A DNA stretch of 64,000 bases from Histomonas meleagridis. Its lineage: Eukaryota; Parabasalia; Tritrichomonadida; Dientamoebidae. Numbering within the stretch: position 1 is the stretch's first letter; each line of letters begins with the position of its first letter. This document shows, piece after piece, positions 31,110-40,289 of this stretch. The position numbers and the translations under genes are program-made. Where the stretch lies: positions 1 to 64,000 of the forward strand of contig WSYJ01000179.1 of assembly GCA_020186115.1 (NCBI GenBank), given 5' to 3'. The notes beneath the pieces are model-generated. The model worked only from the letters and a program-made list of their open reading frames with translations, searched no databases and was not told where the DNA came from.

Positions 31110-32951
31110 TTAAATCCATTGGTCCTCATCTTCTTTTAATAGATTACTAAATTCCTTATTGACATCTTCGAAATTTGTTTCTAAACTTGATGACGTATCA
31201 TTTATATTTGACGTTGATTTTGTTTTTGTTCTCTGTTTCTTATTTCTTTTCAACATGAAAATTACGATTCCGACAATTATCAAAACTAAAATAATAGCAC
31301 TGCATATAATACCAATTAATATTTTATTTGATAACGATTTATCATTTGGAATATTATCATAATTTGTTATGACAAATGTATAAAAGCTGTAGTAATAATA
31401 TGAAGTATACTTATAATATATAACTGTGTAGTCGTAAAAAATGATATTTGTCTCCATATAACTATAAGTGGATTCAAATGTTAACATTGAAATTGTATTT
31501 ATATATTTACTATAAAATGTAATCGAATGTGTAATAGATATTGAGTGCGTTAAAGTGAATGAATGTGTTAAAATTATGTTTGACACTAATGAATCAATAG
31601 AAGCATCAGATTCACGAGTTGTATATAATGATGATTTAGAAAATTTTGTATATATAGACAACATAGTAAATGTGTAACTTTGTGTAAATAAATTTGACTT
31701 TGTATATGTATTTGAATGGGAAAATGCACTTGTTTTTGAAAATGTGTTTGACTTTGAATATGTATTTGATTCAGTGAATGAATCTGATTTAGTGAATGAA
31801 TCTGATTTAGTGAATGAATCTGATTTAGTGAATGAATCTGATTTAGTGAATGAATCTGATTTAGTGAATGTATTTGATTTAGTGAATGTATTTGATTTAG
31901 TGAATGTATTTGATTTAGTGAATGTATTTGATTTAGTGAATGTATTTGATTTTGTACACGTGTTTGACTTTGTAAATGCATTTGATTTAGTGAATGTATT
32001 ACTTTCCGTGAGTTTGCGTGTTTGTAAATGACATTCATCAATTATTGTGCCTTTAGAAACAATTTTTTCACCGAATGTGTCGTTTAGATATTCCAATGGA
32101 GTCACAATTGATGTTGCTGGCACATTGTAAAATACATAATCACCTATAGTTGGTGAAATTGTTCCTTCAAAATAAATACATTTTAGAGAATCACAGCCAC
32201 TAAATGCAGATTCACCAATATATGAAACTTTATTTCCAATAACAATTGTTTCTAAATTAGAACTTTTATAAAATGTGTTAGACCTAATATTTATTACTGA
32301 ATTTGGAATAATAAATGTTTTACTTTTCCCATTTGGATAACATATAATCTCTGTTATTTGTGTATCATATAAAACGCCATCATTTTCATTGTTCGAAAAA
32401 TATGGATTTTCTTCTGATACGTTAATAAATTGAAGACTTGTACATCTTGTAAATGGATTTAATGAGAGAGAACGAACAGATTTTGGTATATTAATATACT
32501 TAAGGTTGTTACAACTTTGGAATGCATCAGAAGAAATTGCAAGTAGACCTTCTTTTAATGCAACACTTTCAATTCTAACGCATTGCCCAAATGCATTCTC
32601 ACCAATTGATTTGCACGAAATTGTAAGTGTTACTAAAGAAATACAATTATAAAATGCATATTGGTTTATCACTGCTAAAGAATTCTCTTCAAATTTTATC
32701 TTTTCTAATTTTTCACAATAAGAAAAAGCATTTTTATCAATATTAACAACTGATTTCCCAATATCTGCAGAAGTTAATTCAGACCAATGATAAAATGCTT
32801 TTTCAATAATTTCTTCAACATCTTTGATTATAACGTGCTCAGTGTTGCAAATATATTCATATGTAAATTCATTTGATTGAGTTATTGTAAGTGTTTTTGA
32901 TTGTTCATTAAATACTTGGGCTGTGCTAACAAAAAATATAATAAATAACAT
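31110..32951 (-). CDS. BspA-like LRR surface protein with Thr/Ser/Lys stalk and TM anchor
   Basis: Read from the ATG at 32951, the 613-residue protein has a signal peptide (MLFIIFFVSTAQVFNEQ), about ten LRR_5 repeats (for example FQSCNNLKYINIPKSVRSL), and a stalk of about a dozen near-perfect T-K-S-N-T-F or T-K-S-D-S-F hexapeptides (residues ~317-402). A Thr/Ile/Tyr-rich juxtamembrane segment (FYDYTVIYYKYTSYYYYSFY) follows, then one membrane helix (~540-565) and a basic then acidic cytosolic tail. It is a cell-surface adhesin candidate. The frame stays open upstream to 33533 with internal ATGs (for example 33035), but that part runs into the TIR of the neighbouring transposon and has no LRR. 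I prefer the signal-peptide ATG, although no Inr precedes it. Start uncertain. Confidence 0.85.
   Translation of the reverse strand: MLFIIFFVSTAQVFNEQSKTLTITQSNEFTYEYICNTEHVIIKDVEEIIEKAFYHWSELTSADIGKSVVNIDKNAFSYCEKLEKIKFEENSLAVINQYAFYNCISLVTLTISCKSIGENAFGQCVRIESVALKEGLLAISSDAFQSCNNLKYINIPKSVRSLSLNPFTRCTSLQFINVSEENPYFSNNENDGVLYDTQITEIICYPNGKSKTFIIPNSVINIRSNTFYKSSNLETIVIGNKVSYIGESAFSGCDSLKCIYFEGTISPTIGDYVFYNVPATSIVTPLEYLNDTFGEKIVSKGTIIDECHLQTRKLTESNTFTKSNAFTKSNTCTKSNTFTKSNTFTKSNTFTKSNTFTKSNTFTKSDSFTKSDSFTKSDSFTKSDSFTKSDSFTESNTYSKSNTFSKTSAFSHSNTYTKSNLFTQSYTFTMLSIYTKFSKSSLYTTRESDASIDSLVSNIILTHSFTLTHSISITHSITFYSKYINTISMLTFESTYSYMETNIIFYDYTVIYYKYTSYYYYSFYTFVITNYDNIPNDKSLSNKILIGIICSAIILVLIIVGIVIFMLKRNKKQRTKTKSTSNINDTSSSLETNFEDVNKEFSNLLKEDEDQWI
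31756..32010. repeat. 18-bp minisatellite coding for the hexapeptide stalk
   Basis: About 13 copies of an 18-base unit (plus strand AATGAATCTGATTTAGTG or AATGTATTTGATTTAGTG) fall in two homogeneous blocks: five Asp/Ser-type copies next to five Asn/Thr-type copies. The period is six codons, so copy number can change without frameshift. All three frames on each strand stay open here, which creates spurious antisense frames. Confidence 0.9.
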
Positions 32952-33517
32952 TGGAATTACGCTAATATTTAGTCTATTATATTTATTATTGAAATAACTT
33001 TTAGATAATAAAGTAAAAACAAAAAATATATTCATAAGCAAAACTGAATTTCCGTTTATCATAGTAAACATCAAATTGAGTATTTTTAGCAAATTCATTG
33101 GTAAACTATTATGTTTTAATGACGAAATACAATGTAAAAACATATTTGGGTGATAACGAAAATGTAACATAGAAATTATTTGAGGAAAAAAAGATAAAAA
33201 AGCCTTTTTTGAAAATATGCACTGCATATTTATTAGAGTGCCTTCACTAGAATTCGTTGAAAAAAGACAGTACAATAAATGATTTAATTTGCTCATAGTT
33301 TGTTTTTTCTGGGAACAATAAAAAAATATTTCGATCCTTTTATTATTTATTCTATTACTCATAGAGTTCATATTTACGTTTGATACATATATATTCTGAG
33401 TGATATTTCTAATAAAAACGGGTTTGACAAATATTGGAATTAAAGCACTGACATGAATCAATTTTAACATTAATTGAAAATATCGAATGTTACACATAAA
33501 TTTTCGGATATATATCC
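32952..33517. other. Open but non-LRR DNA upstream of the BspA-like gene
   Basis: The minus-strand frame is open across this region but is Asn/Ile/Phe-rich without domains. It may be 5' flank or an unrecognised N-terminal extension. Confidence 0.4.
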
Positions 33518-35046
33518 AAAACCTAGACAACAAATAAAAACCCAGACAACTTATTATGGCAACCGTTAAGAAAATTTATTTAATGAAATAAAAATATCTC
33601 ATTACATCCTTGAAATTATTATATAATTAATTATTTTTTATTGATGTATCCAAATGTTTTTGCCCTTGGTGATACTGGTGAATCAATCAAGAAATTTTCT
33701 TCGATTCTTTGCTTGTGTTTATTTTCATTAATTACCACTGTATGTGGATCATTTGAGGTATCAATTTCTAAGCCAGCACGATAAAAAGCATTTCGATTGT
33801 TCTCTGAAGTCGTTGCACGTTCAATAGCTGAGATAACACGATCAAGTTGAATACCATTTTCATATTTTAAAGTTGTAGAACGAATTTCATTTTTAAAAAC
33901 GCCAAATGTTACTAAATCGAGTGGTTGGAATAAATGTGAGAAATGTGGAGGAATAGTAACCAATCGTACGTTGTTTTGAGTTAATCTTTTAATCATTGCA
34001 TTATCGAAATGCGATGCACAATTGTAACTAATGAGAACAGCTGGTTTGTCGCCAAATTTTTCATCATTTCTTAAATTTTGAATGTAAACATGAAAAACAT
34101 CATTAATATATTCTGAAATGATTTCCATCGAGGCATAAGTAGGTTCTTGATAACGGATAATAATATCCTTTCCAATGCGGATATCTGATAGCAAAACTTC
34201 ATGATCAAGAGTCTTTCTTGAGATTATCATTAATGGTGTTAATACATCACCAGCCACAGAAATGGTAGTAATTGATGAGATTTATCCGCACAATATTCGA
34301 TTTCGGCATTTTTCAATAATGAAGGGACAACCACCTTTTTTGTTTTTTATTGGCCCATTCCTGTTGACCAACATCATCGAGATTAAATATCAATTCTGTC
34401 GGTAAACCGCTCACATATTTCATTAAATTTGGGATATGTTTTAAACAAGAACTCTTCGATAAATTAACTCGATTTTTTTCCTGTGGTAAAGCTGTCGTCT
34501 TAACAATATTATTTTGATGTCTTATAATAAAATTATGATACCAGGATGGAGAAACAGTAATATTAAATTGTTCGAAAATATAATTACGGATATCTTTCTA
34601 TTTGCATTATTTGTGACATTCAGCTCTTAATTATATATATAATAATAATAATTCTTCATATTCATTAGGTAAAATGGTTGGTCTTCCATTTGAAGTTTTC
34701 ACGTTTTTATTAAGAGCATGACTAAATTTATTTTAATCGACTTCATAAATTGAAGCAATTTTGCTTACAGTTGTTGTAATAACATCAAAATCTATGATCA
34801 TTTTATAAATTGCGATTGCTTGCTTCATTCTAGATTTCGCATTTATCTGCATTCGATAATTTCGTAAAATGTATCTGACATCAGAATTAGAAAATTTTGT
34901 CGATAAAACATGTTCTAACTGATTTTCAGTGAATGAGGGCTTTTATTTGGGGGCATTTGGTTAAAAAAAATGAAAAAATTGCTATTTAAACGTATTTTAG
35001 TGTAAACAAAAGTGCTGTCTATGTTTTAGTATGATGTCTAGGTTTT
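33518..35046 (-). mobile_element. pogo/Tc5-like DNA transposon, ~1.53 kb, with 33-bp TIRs
   Basis: The ends (33518-33550 and, inverted, 35014-35046) match at 26 of 33 positions. Both start AAAACCTAGACA and contain a second AAC-x-x-AGACA block 20 bases inward. The element contains one degenerate transposase gene. Its left end abuts the 5' side of the BspA-like gene. I could not identify a clear target-site duplication, so the exact outer bases are uncertain. Confidence 0.7.
33631..34975 (-). pseudogene. DDE transposase (pogo/Tigger/Tc5-like), inactivated
   Basis: Minus-strand order: an N-terminal helix-turn-helix region (LEHVLSTKFSNSDVRYILRN) interrupted by TAA/TAG stops, a middle part with SNGRPTILPNEYEEL and ELIFNLDDVGQQEW (first catalytic Asp), then an intact 208-codon frame at 33631-34257. 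That last part has KTLDHEVLL, the second catalytic block LISYNCASHFD, and PPHFSHLFQPLDLVTFGVFK. In active relatives the second block reads D-N-C-x-x-H. Here the Asp is Tyr, so even a repaired frame would be catalytically doubtful. At least three frame breaks lie between 34257 and 34800. Confidence 0.75.
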
Positions 35047-35114
35047 TGACTTATCTATAAATGCAATATAAATCGTGAATTTGGTTATTATAAGAAACAT
35101 TTTGATTATTATTT

Positions 35115-35122
35115 AAAATGTT
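35115..35122. repeat. Target-site duplication (left) of the Merlin element
   Basis: AAAATGTT, repeated exactly at 36578-36585. Merlin transposons characteristically make 8-bp duplications. Confidence 0.7.
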
Positions 35123-35130
35123 GGTTAGGA

Positions 35131-35168
35131 TGCAAAACGCCCTCCATTTTGCGGTTTTTGAACGATAG
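35131..35168. repeat. Left TIR core of the Merlin element
   Basis: 38 bases exactly complementary in reverse to 36532-36569. Confidence 0.9.
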
Positions 35169-35331
35169 GAAATTTGAAAGGAAAAAAAATGGCAATAAAA
35201 ATATTCGACTTTTGATAAGGAGATCAAAGTCATTTCAAAAAGTGAATAATGGCAAAATATCTTATTGGGGGGGTCTGATACACTTCGAAATCATTTTTCT
35301 AATAAAAATATTATAAATTATGATTAGTTTA

Positions 35332-36225
35332 TTAAGTAATTTCACCAATTATTGCTTTCCAGCATTTTTCAAATGTATTTCCTATATTTCTTCGAAAGCA
35401 CCATTCATGGATATATGATTCGTAATAATTTCTATCTCTAAATCCATTTTTTATGAGGTATCCTTCTATTAGATTCCATGTACCTTCTATTTTTTGAGTA
35501 TTTGCCTCAGTAATTGGATCTACAAAATTTTCTGAGTGATTTACTGTTTTGTGTACATAACCTAAATCACTAAGAGTATTATATGCCTTCCATTCATCAG
35601 CCCAAATTTCTGAATTAGGTCTAACTGTCGAACAAATAATTGGAATGAGAACTTCTTTCGATCTATTTTCGCAAATCTCAGCAACAACTCTCATCGTTTT
35701 ACTGTCTATTTCGCCAAAAACCCAAATTTCTTCTTTTTCCAATGCACTTCCTTTGTTGTATTTAGCACCGAAAAATTGACTTTCATCAATTTCGACTATT
35801 CCATCACCAAGTAAATTCTGAGCTATATCTTTTCGATATTCTTTTTCTGCAATAGATCGAAAAGTTTGAAACCATGTTATTACTGATCGTTCACATACAC
35901 CTGTAATTTTAGATGTAGTTCTTATATCAAAATTTTCTACCCAACATGCTAAAATGTGAACAAATCCCCTTAATGAAAGTTTTGATTGTGATACCCATGA
36001 ATCTAATCTGATTGATTTTGAATTTCTGCATTTACTTGAGCAGCATCTATATGCAGCACCATCAGGGTAACTTGGTGAGAAATAAACTTTCATTAACGAT
36101 TGACATTTCGGACATATTTAAATTTGGTGGATATCAGGAATGATTCCCTGCTCAGAGGCCCATTTGATGAAGCTTTTGTCATTTAATTTTAACACTTTCT
36201 TAATGGTTTCGAATTGCAATTGCAT
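35332..36225 (-). pseudogene. Merlin transposase (ISXO2-like DDE), one in-frame stop
   Basis: From the ATG at 36225 the frame reads MQLQFETIKKVLKLNDKSFI, KWASEQGIIPDIHQI, then TAA at 36118-36120, and continues in the same frame with a zinc-ribbon start (ICPKCQSL) and the 253-residue catalytic part. The DDE elements are visible: VEIDESQFFGAKYNKG (first Asp), IWADEWKAY (second Asp), NTQKIEGTWNLIEGYL (Glu). An Inr-like TCATTTTTT precedes the 36225 ATG by 12 bases, which supports that start. If translation began at the internal ATG at 36093 the zinc ribbon would be lost. So this copy is full length but for a single nonsense codon, at a position where AAA or CAA could have stood. Confidence 0.85.
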
Positions 36226-36413
36226 CGATAAAAAAATGATCGACTTTTTGACTACTTTACAAACAAAAAATATGAATAAATTTTTATCGATAACCGTTAT
36301 ATTAAATCTTATATATTTTATTTAATAACTTAAATATTATCGTTATGTCAAATATTTTGTCTGTCAAAATATATATATTAATATGTATCAAATGCGAGCA
36401 TCGAAGGTGCGAG

Positions 36414-36472
36414 CGGTTTCGATCGTTATCTATTGAAAAACTTCGTTTTTCAATAGATAACGATCGAAACCG
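36414..36472. other. Perfect 28-bp hairpin with 3-base loop inside the Merlin element
   Basis: Arms 36414-36441 and 36445-36472 are fully complementary around TTC. The plus strand then reads GCCGTCAGGATGATGG and GGGGTGCCCT. The tail resembles that after the hairpin at 26281-26338. It lies ~190 bases upstream of the transposase start. Confidence 0.75.
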
Positions 36473-36577
36473 GCCGTCAGGATGATGGATGGGGTGCCCT
36501 AATGTGGCATTTCTATTTTTCCTCAAATTTTCTATCGTTCAAAAACCGCAAAATGGAGGGCGTTTTGCATAAGAGCC

Positions 36578-36585
36578 AAAATGTT
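36578..36585. repeat. Target-site duplication (right) of the Merlin element
   Basis: AAAATGTT, identical to 35115-35122. Confidence 0.7.
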
Positions 36586-37061
36586 TAATGCACCTAGATT
36601 CTCTGAGGGGAAGTTTTCATATAATTTTCCCTCTTTTATAAATGATATGAAAACATTTCAGAACCAGGGCACGGTCTCAGTATTAAAAAAGTGAGGTAAA
36701 TTGTGACAAAAAATAATTGAAAAAATCGATGATTATTTCTCGAAATAATTAGTTTCTAGAAACATTGATAAGTATACACTAAAGTGGCATATGCCATTAT
36801 ATTGTTTCTATAGAAACAATCGTTATGTAAAGTTTGTAAAAAGTCATGATATATCATTGATACATGATGCAGCGATATTCATAGTTAAACGCCCAGGTAC
36901 CCAAATGAATTTATGATTTTTAATTATCCCCGAGACATAACGTTTCTGGTTGAAACTTGTCTTGAAAATAATATTATTAATCATTGATTTTTTTCATTTG
37001 CAATCAAATTAAAGTTATATTTTTACGTTAAAATAGAAAAAGTAATTCATTATTTAAAAGT
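36586..37061. other. Spacer with short palindromes
   Basis: It includes the perfect 20-bp palindrome ATTGTTTCTATAGAAACAAT near 36809 and a related GTTTCTAGAAAC near 36752. No gene is seen. Confidence 0.55.
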
Positions 37062-37478
37062 TTATGCCATTTCGTTTGCAAGGTTCATTGCTTCAACTTC
37101 TTCTGGAAGACGAACATATGCCTTCTTGAGGAATTTAGGAGTAATGAGTGTTTTAACACTAACTGGCTTGACGTGGTAAAGGCGGTTGATAGCAGCTGCA
37201 ATTTCTGGCTTCTTAGCACGTATATCTACGTAGAAGGTCATTGTATTATCATCTTCGAGTTTACGTGAAGCTTTATCTGATGTAACTGGGCCCTTGATGA
37301 TCTTGTAATCATTTCTCTTTAAAGAAACTGGTTGAACAGCCTTATGTTCGTATTGTGGTTTCTTTGCTGGGATTGTAGCTTTAGGCTTTTGGAACTTCTT
37401 GAAATTCCTTGTCTTCTTGATTTGCTTTTTTTGGCCTTGTTCGGCTGCTTTTGCTGCGGCTTCTGCTTTGCCTGACAT
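37062..37478 (-). CDS. 60S ribosomal protein uL23 (L23a)
   Basis: 138 residues with an Ala/Lys-rich N-terminal extension typical of eukaryotic L23a (MSGKAEAAAKAAEQGQKKQI). The conserved core follows: NTMTFYVDIRAKKPEIAAAI, then VKPVSVKTLITPKFLKKAYV and the final acidic helix. It sits at the exit tunnel of the large subunit and contacts 28S/5.8S rRNA. Length fits the family. No intron, ATG at 37478, and the stop TAA lies in TAAAC. No clear TCAYW Inr lies directly before the ATG. Confidence 0.96.
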   Translation of the reverse strand: MSGKAEAAAKAAEQGQKKQIKKTRNFKKFQKPKATIPAKKPQYEHKAVQPVSLKRNDYKIIKGPVTSDKASRKLEDDNTMTFYVDIRAKKPEIAAAINRLYHVKPVSVKTLITPKFLKKAYVRLPEEVEAMNLANEMA

Positions 37479-37597
37479 CTTAAGGTCCGACCAAAACCGT
37501 TTTTTATAATTTAACGTTTCCCATTACACTTTTGACATAAACAAAGGAAATTTTCACTTTTTGAGAATTCAAATTCAATATTTTATTTCATAAAAGT

Positions 37598-38887
37598 TTA
37601 TTTATCCAAATCTGCTTTTGTATCTTCTATTGGTCCACCATATGCCGAGTTAAGGAGCTGTTTAAACTGCTCTATTATTCCCCAGCAAGGGTGATTTTTC
37701 GGTACATATTTTTCGATTATTTGACTGTATTGTTGATTTCCATTTGACTTGTTTTGAAGATCCATCATTATCTTTATTGATATCGATGAAAGGAGAAACA
37801 CGTTTCGATTAGGAACAGTGTTTGCAACAAGTGGAAGAAGATTAAAAATATGTGGTCCAAGAATTGGATTATTAATAGTGTCAGTAAATGCTTCAGAAAC
37901 CGCAATATGAGCGAAAGTATGTGTGGGATACGTATCAAGGATGTTCTTTAGAAGTAAGGCAATGTTTAATTGGACCAACTTAGATGAAACATTTGGAATC
38001 ACAGATGCAACGCGAAGAAGTAATCTGACACAAGAAACTTGGTAGCTATGGAAATATGGCCCAAGGTTTGATAATTCGCGAATTGCTTGATCAAGAATGT
38101 TCATAAATACATTACAATTATTTGGTGTGCATAATGCAAGAACAGTTTGCCATCTAGCATCTTTGACAGCACATGGTGCGTTTGGAAAGTCTCTAAGTAG
38201 GTGTAATACAACATTTGGATTTGTGATTTGTGGATTCAATACTGGTGATTTGGTTGCTGATGTGATAATAGTAAAAATCCCAATTACTGTCATAGCAGCA
38301 TCGTTAAGAGAAGTAGGATATGGAACTTGACCAATTGCATTTGCAAGAAAATTAACAAAGTTTTGCTGAAGGAGAACGTTTTGAAGGTAAACGGTCGCTT
38401 TGGAACCGTTTGTAAAAATGTTATTGAAGAAATCGATAGTGTCTGGCTCTGCGCTAAAGTTTAAGAGTGTTGGGATATAAGCTGCCGACAAGTCTGTTCC
38501 TTCTTTTGAGAATTGTATTATTTTTGATGTAATTTCGATAAAACGAGAAATCATTAAGTTATTAACTTGTCCATACGATTTCGAACAAAACTGTTTTGCA
38601 ATGGGATGAATTTGATTTTTTGAAACTATTGATTGATAAATTGCCTTCTGATTTATTTGAGGGCTAACTAAAATATCATATGACTTTTGTCCTATCTTGT
38701 TCATCAAGGAGAGAGCATTGCTAAGAAGCTGCTGAGAATTTTTTGCAAGACTACGAATTAAAATTAAAACATACTATTCAAAAATAGGCGAAAAATTTGC
38801 TTGTATTGCTTTTTCGCAATCAGGCGACGTAACTACGTCCTGTAGTGTTGTAGCTGAGTTCTTGAGGAATTCAGCGAAGTTATCCAT
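37598..38887 (-). CDS. ARM/HEAT-repeat protein (possibly SAPS-like) with one 24-nt intron
   Basis: Exon 1 (38887-38775) and exon 2 (38750-37598) join to a 421-codon frame. Exon 1 alone hits a stop just inside the intron. Removing 38774-38751 restores the frame and turns the split codon into Tyr: PIFEY-LAKNSQQLLSNALSL. The exon 1 ATG has an Inr-like TCATTAAC 16 bases upstream. The protein is all-helical with ARM/HEAT character (TDLSAAYIPTLLNFSAEPDT; SSKLVQLNIALLLKNILDTY). The first half recalls SAPS-family PP6 regulatory subunits, but I am not certain. A scaffold role is inference. TAAA follows the stop. Confidence 0.75.
38751..38774 (-). other. 24-nt spliceosomal intron
   Basis: Minus strand starts GTATGT and ends CGTAG, with TTTTAATTTTAATTC between. 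Its length is in the 23-29 range known for the short intron class of trichomonads, and 5' GTATGT is their consensus. It contains the only stop between two coding-like exons in matching frames. Confidence 0.75.
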
Positions 38888-38900
38888 TTGATTAAAAGTT

Positions 38901-38905
38901 AATGA
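38901..38905 (-). promoter_or_regulatory. Inr-like element of the ARM-repeat gene
   Basis: Minus strand TCATT(AAC), 16 bases before the exon 1 ATG. The rest of the spacer up to 39219 is AT-rich and holds nothing else visible. Confidence 0.45.
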
Positions 38906-39219
38906 AAGAACGATAGATTGTTTTCAATATAACCGGCCAAATCCTGCATAAAAAGCTGCAAGACTTTTTGCACCAAAAACTCTGCGCAGTCTAAATTCCA
39001 ATTAATGTATAATACAAAAAAGCACAAATTTATGTACTAATTCTTTACATGTTAACTTATCTTAATTCAACTTGAATTTTTTAAAATTTTAAGTTCAATC
39101 TCATTTTATAATTAAAACTTTTCCTCAAGTAAGAAAACCGCATGAAAAAATTGGACATGGAAACATTACTTTAGATAGTTCTATTTATTTATAAAAACAA
39201 TCCTAATGTATTATCTTCT

Positions 39220-40269
39220 TTATATGAAGTTTGGTCGATACTTTGGTACTGTGCATCCTCTTTCTTGGATGTTGCAAGTTCCACAATAGTTGCCAGCTTC
39301 GATACATTTTTCTAATGAATATCCTTTCATATAATACACCAAAAATCCAGCTTCAAATGAATCGCCAGCTCCGTTTGTATCCACAATTCTTGACATTGGA
39401 ACGTCTGCAGGTTCTTTTTCGATTGGTTCACATCCACTCATACATCCAATTGTTGGTGATGGACCATTTGTTGCAACTACAATTCTCTTTTGCCCTTCCA
39501 TAACATCATAATTTGCTATCATTCTCGTTAACTCTTTCAAGCATAAGTTTTCTTCTTTTTCATTTTTGTCAATCAAGCCAAACTTTTTTGATAAGCAAAT
39601 AATTTCTTCTTTGTTACCAAAAACAACATCCGCGACGCGGAATATTTGTTTTAATGTTGGCCATGTGCTGCAATCGATTGCAGATGGCGATGATAACCCG
39701 ATTGCAAGTGGTATTTTTCTATGAAGACATTCGATTGCAATCGAAAGTGATATTTTCTCGTTAGATCGAATAAAAAAGTTCGCTAGAATAACAATTTTCG
39801 CTTTTCCAAATAGTTCTGCAACTTCTGGAGTATACCAATTATTATAATCAATCATTGATGATGCGCCAAGCGATGTAACAATCGTACGGTAGCTCGCTCC
39901 ATTTGTGTTACATACTAAAATGGCACAGCATCCTGTGTGGTGATGCGGAATTTCTTGATAAAAGCATTTGACACCACATTGAGTTAGAATTGATTCGAGC
40001 ACTTCGCGATTAGAGTCGCTACCAACTGAACCAACAATTGCTGTTTCTCCTTCATCTTGCATAAACCATTGAGCCATGGCTAACACATTTTGACACGCAC
40101 CACCAGGTGTCTTTTGCGTTTTTTCACTTTTGATAATCTCATCAATGAGTTGTTGATAACTTTCATCAACAAGAATTGCATCATCTGTTTTCAAACCCCA
40201 TTTATTAAGAAAAGACTCATCAACTTCGGCCGTAGCATCAATGAGTGGATTGTCAATGGAAAATATCAT
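39220..40269 (-). CDS. Adenosine kinase (PfkB family)
   Basis: 349-residue sugar/nucleoside kinase phosphorylating adenosine to AMP. This is an essential salvage step, since trichomonads do not make purines de novo. The N-terminus (MIFSIDNPLIDATAEVDESF) matches the adenosine-kinase G/DNPLxD signature. PGGACQNV is the first PfkB motif. The second motif DTNGAGDSFEAGFLVYY holds the catalytic Asp and the anion hole. NGPSPTIGC lines the nucleotide site. The ATG at 40269 is used; an Inr-like CCACAATTT (minus strand, 40281-40289) predicts an 18-base leader. The TAA stop lies in TAAAG. Length fits the family. Confidence 0.94.
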   Translation of the reverse strand: MIFSIDNPLIDATAEVDESFLNKWGLKTDDAILVDESYQQLIDEIIKSEKTQKTPGGACQNVLAMAQWFMQDEGETAIVGSVGSDSNREVLESILTQCGVKCFYQEIPHHHTGCCAILVCNTNGASYRTIVTSLGASSMIDYNNWYTPEVAELFGKAKIVILANFFIRSNEKISLSIAIECLHRKIPLAIGLSSPSAIDCSTWPTLKQIFRVADVVFGNKEEIICLSKKFGLIDKNEKEENLCLKELTRMIANYDVMEGQKRIVVATNGPSPTIGCMSGCEPIEKEPADVPMSRIVDTNGAGDSFEAGFLVYYMKGYSLEKCIEAGNYCGTCNIQERGCTVPKYRPNFI

Positions 40270-40280
40270 CAAAAAAATTA

Positions 40281-40289
40281 AAATTGTGG
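40281..40289 (-). promoter_or_regulatory. Inr-like element of adenosine kinase
   Basis: Minus strand CCACAATTT; predicted leader 18 bases. Bases 40290-40869 beyond it are AT-rich spacer without a gene. Confidence 0.45.

Larger units (their letters stand above)
35123..36577 (-). mobile_element. Merlin (IS1016/ISXO2-related) DNA transposon, complete, 1455 bp
   Basis: Bounded by an 8-bp direct repeat and by terminal inverted repeats that begin GG. Inside the first seven variable bases lies a perfect 38-bp inverted repeat (35131-35168 against 36532-36569) containing GGGCGTTTTGCA. It carries one ISXO2-like transposase gene on the minus strand and a 28-bp hairpin near the right end. Perfect TIRs and TSDs indicate fairly recent insertion. 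The neighbouring pogo-like element is more decayed, so this one probably landed later. Confidence 0.88.

Noticed and set aside
31586-32041. Other open frames over the adhesin stalk on both strands
   Set aside because: They arise from the stop-free 18-bp minisatellite and have no domains.
35051-35233. 60-codon frame between the two transposons
   Set aside because: It runs across the TSD and TIR of the Merlin element, so it cannot be a conserved gene.
36302-36526. 74-codon frame across the Merlin hairpin (contains GHPIHHPDGRFR)
   Set aside because: It is created by translating through the perfect hairpin and its tail. The DNA structure, not a protein, looks like the conserved feature.
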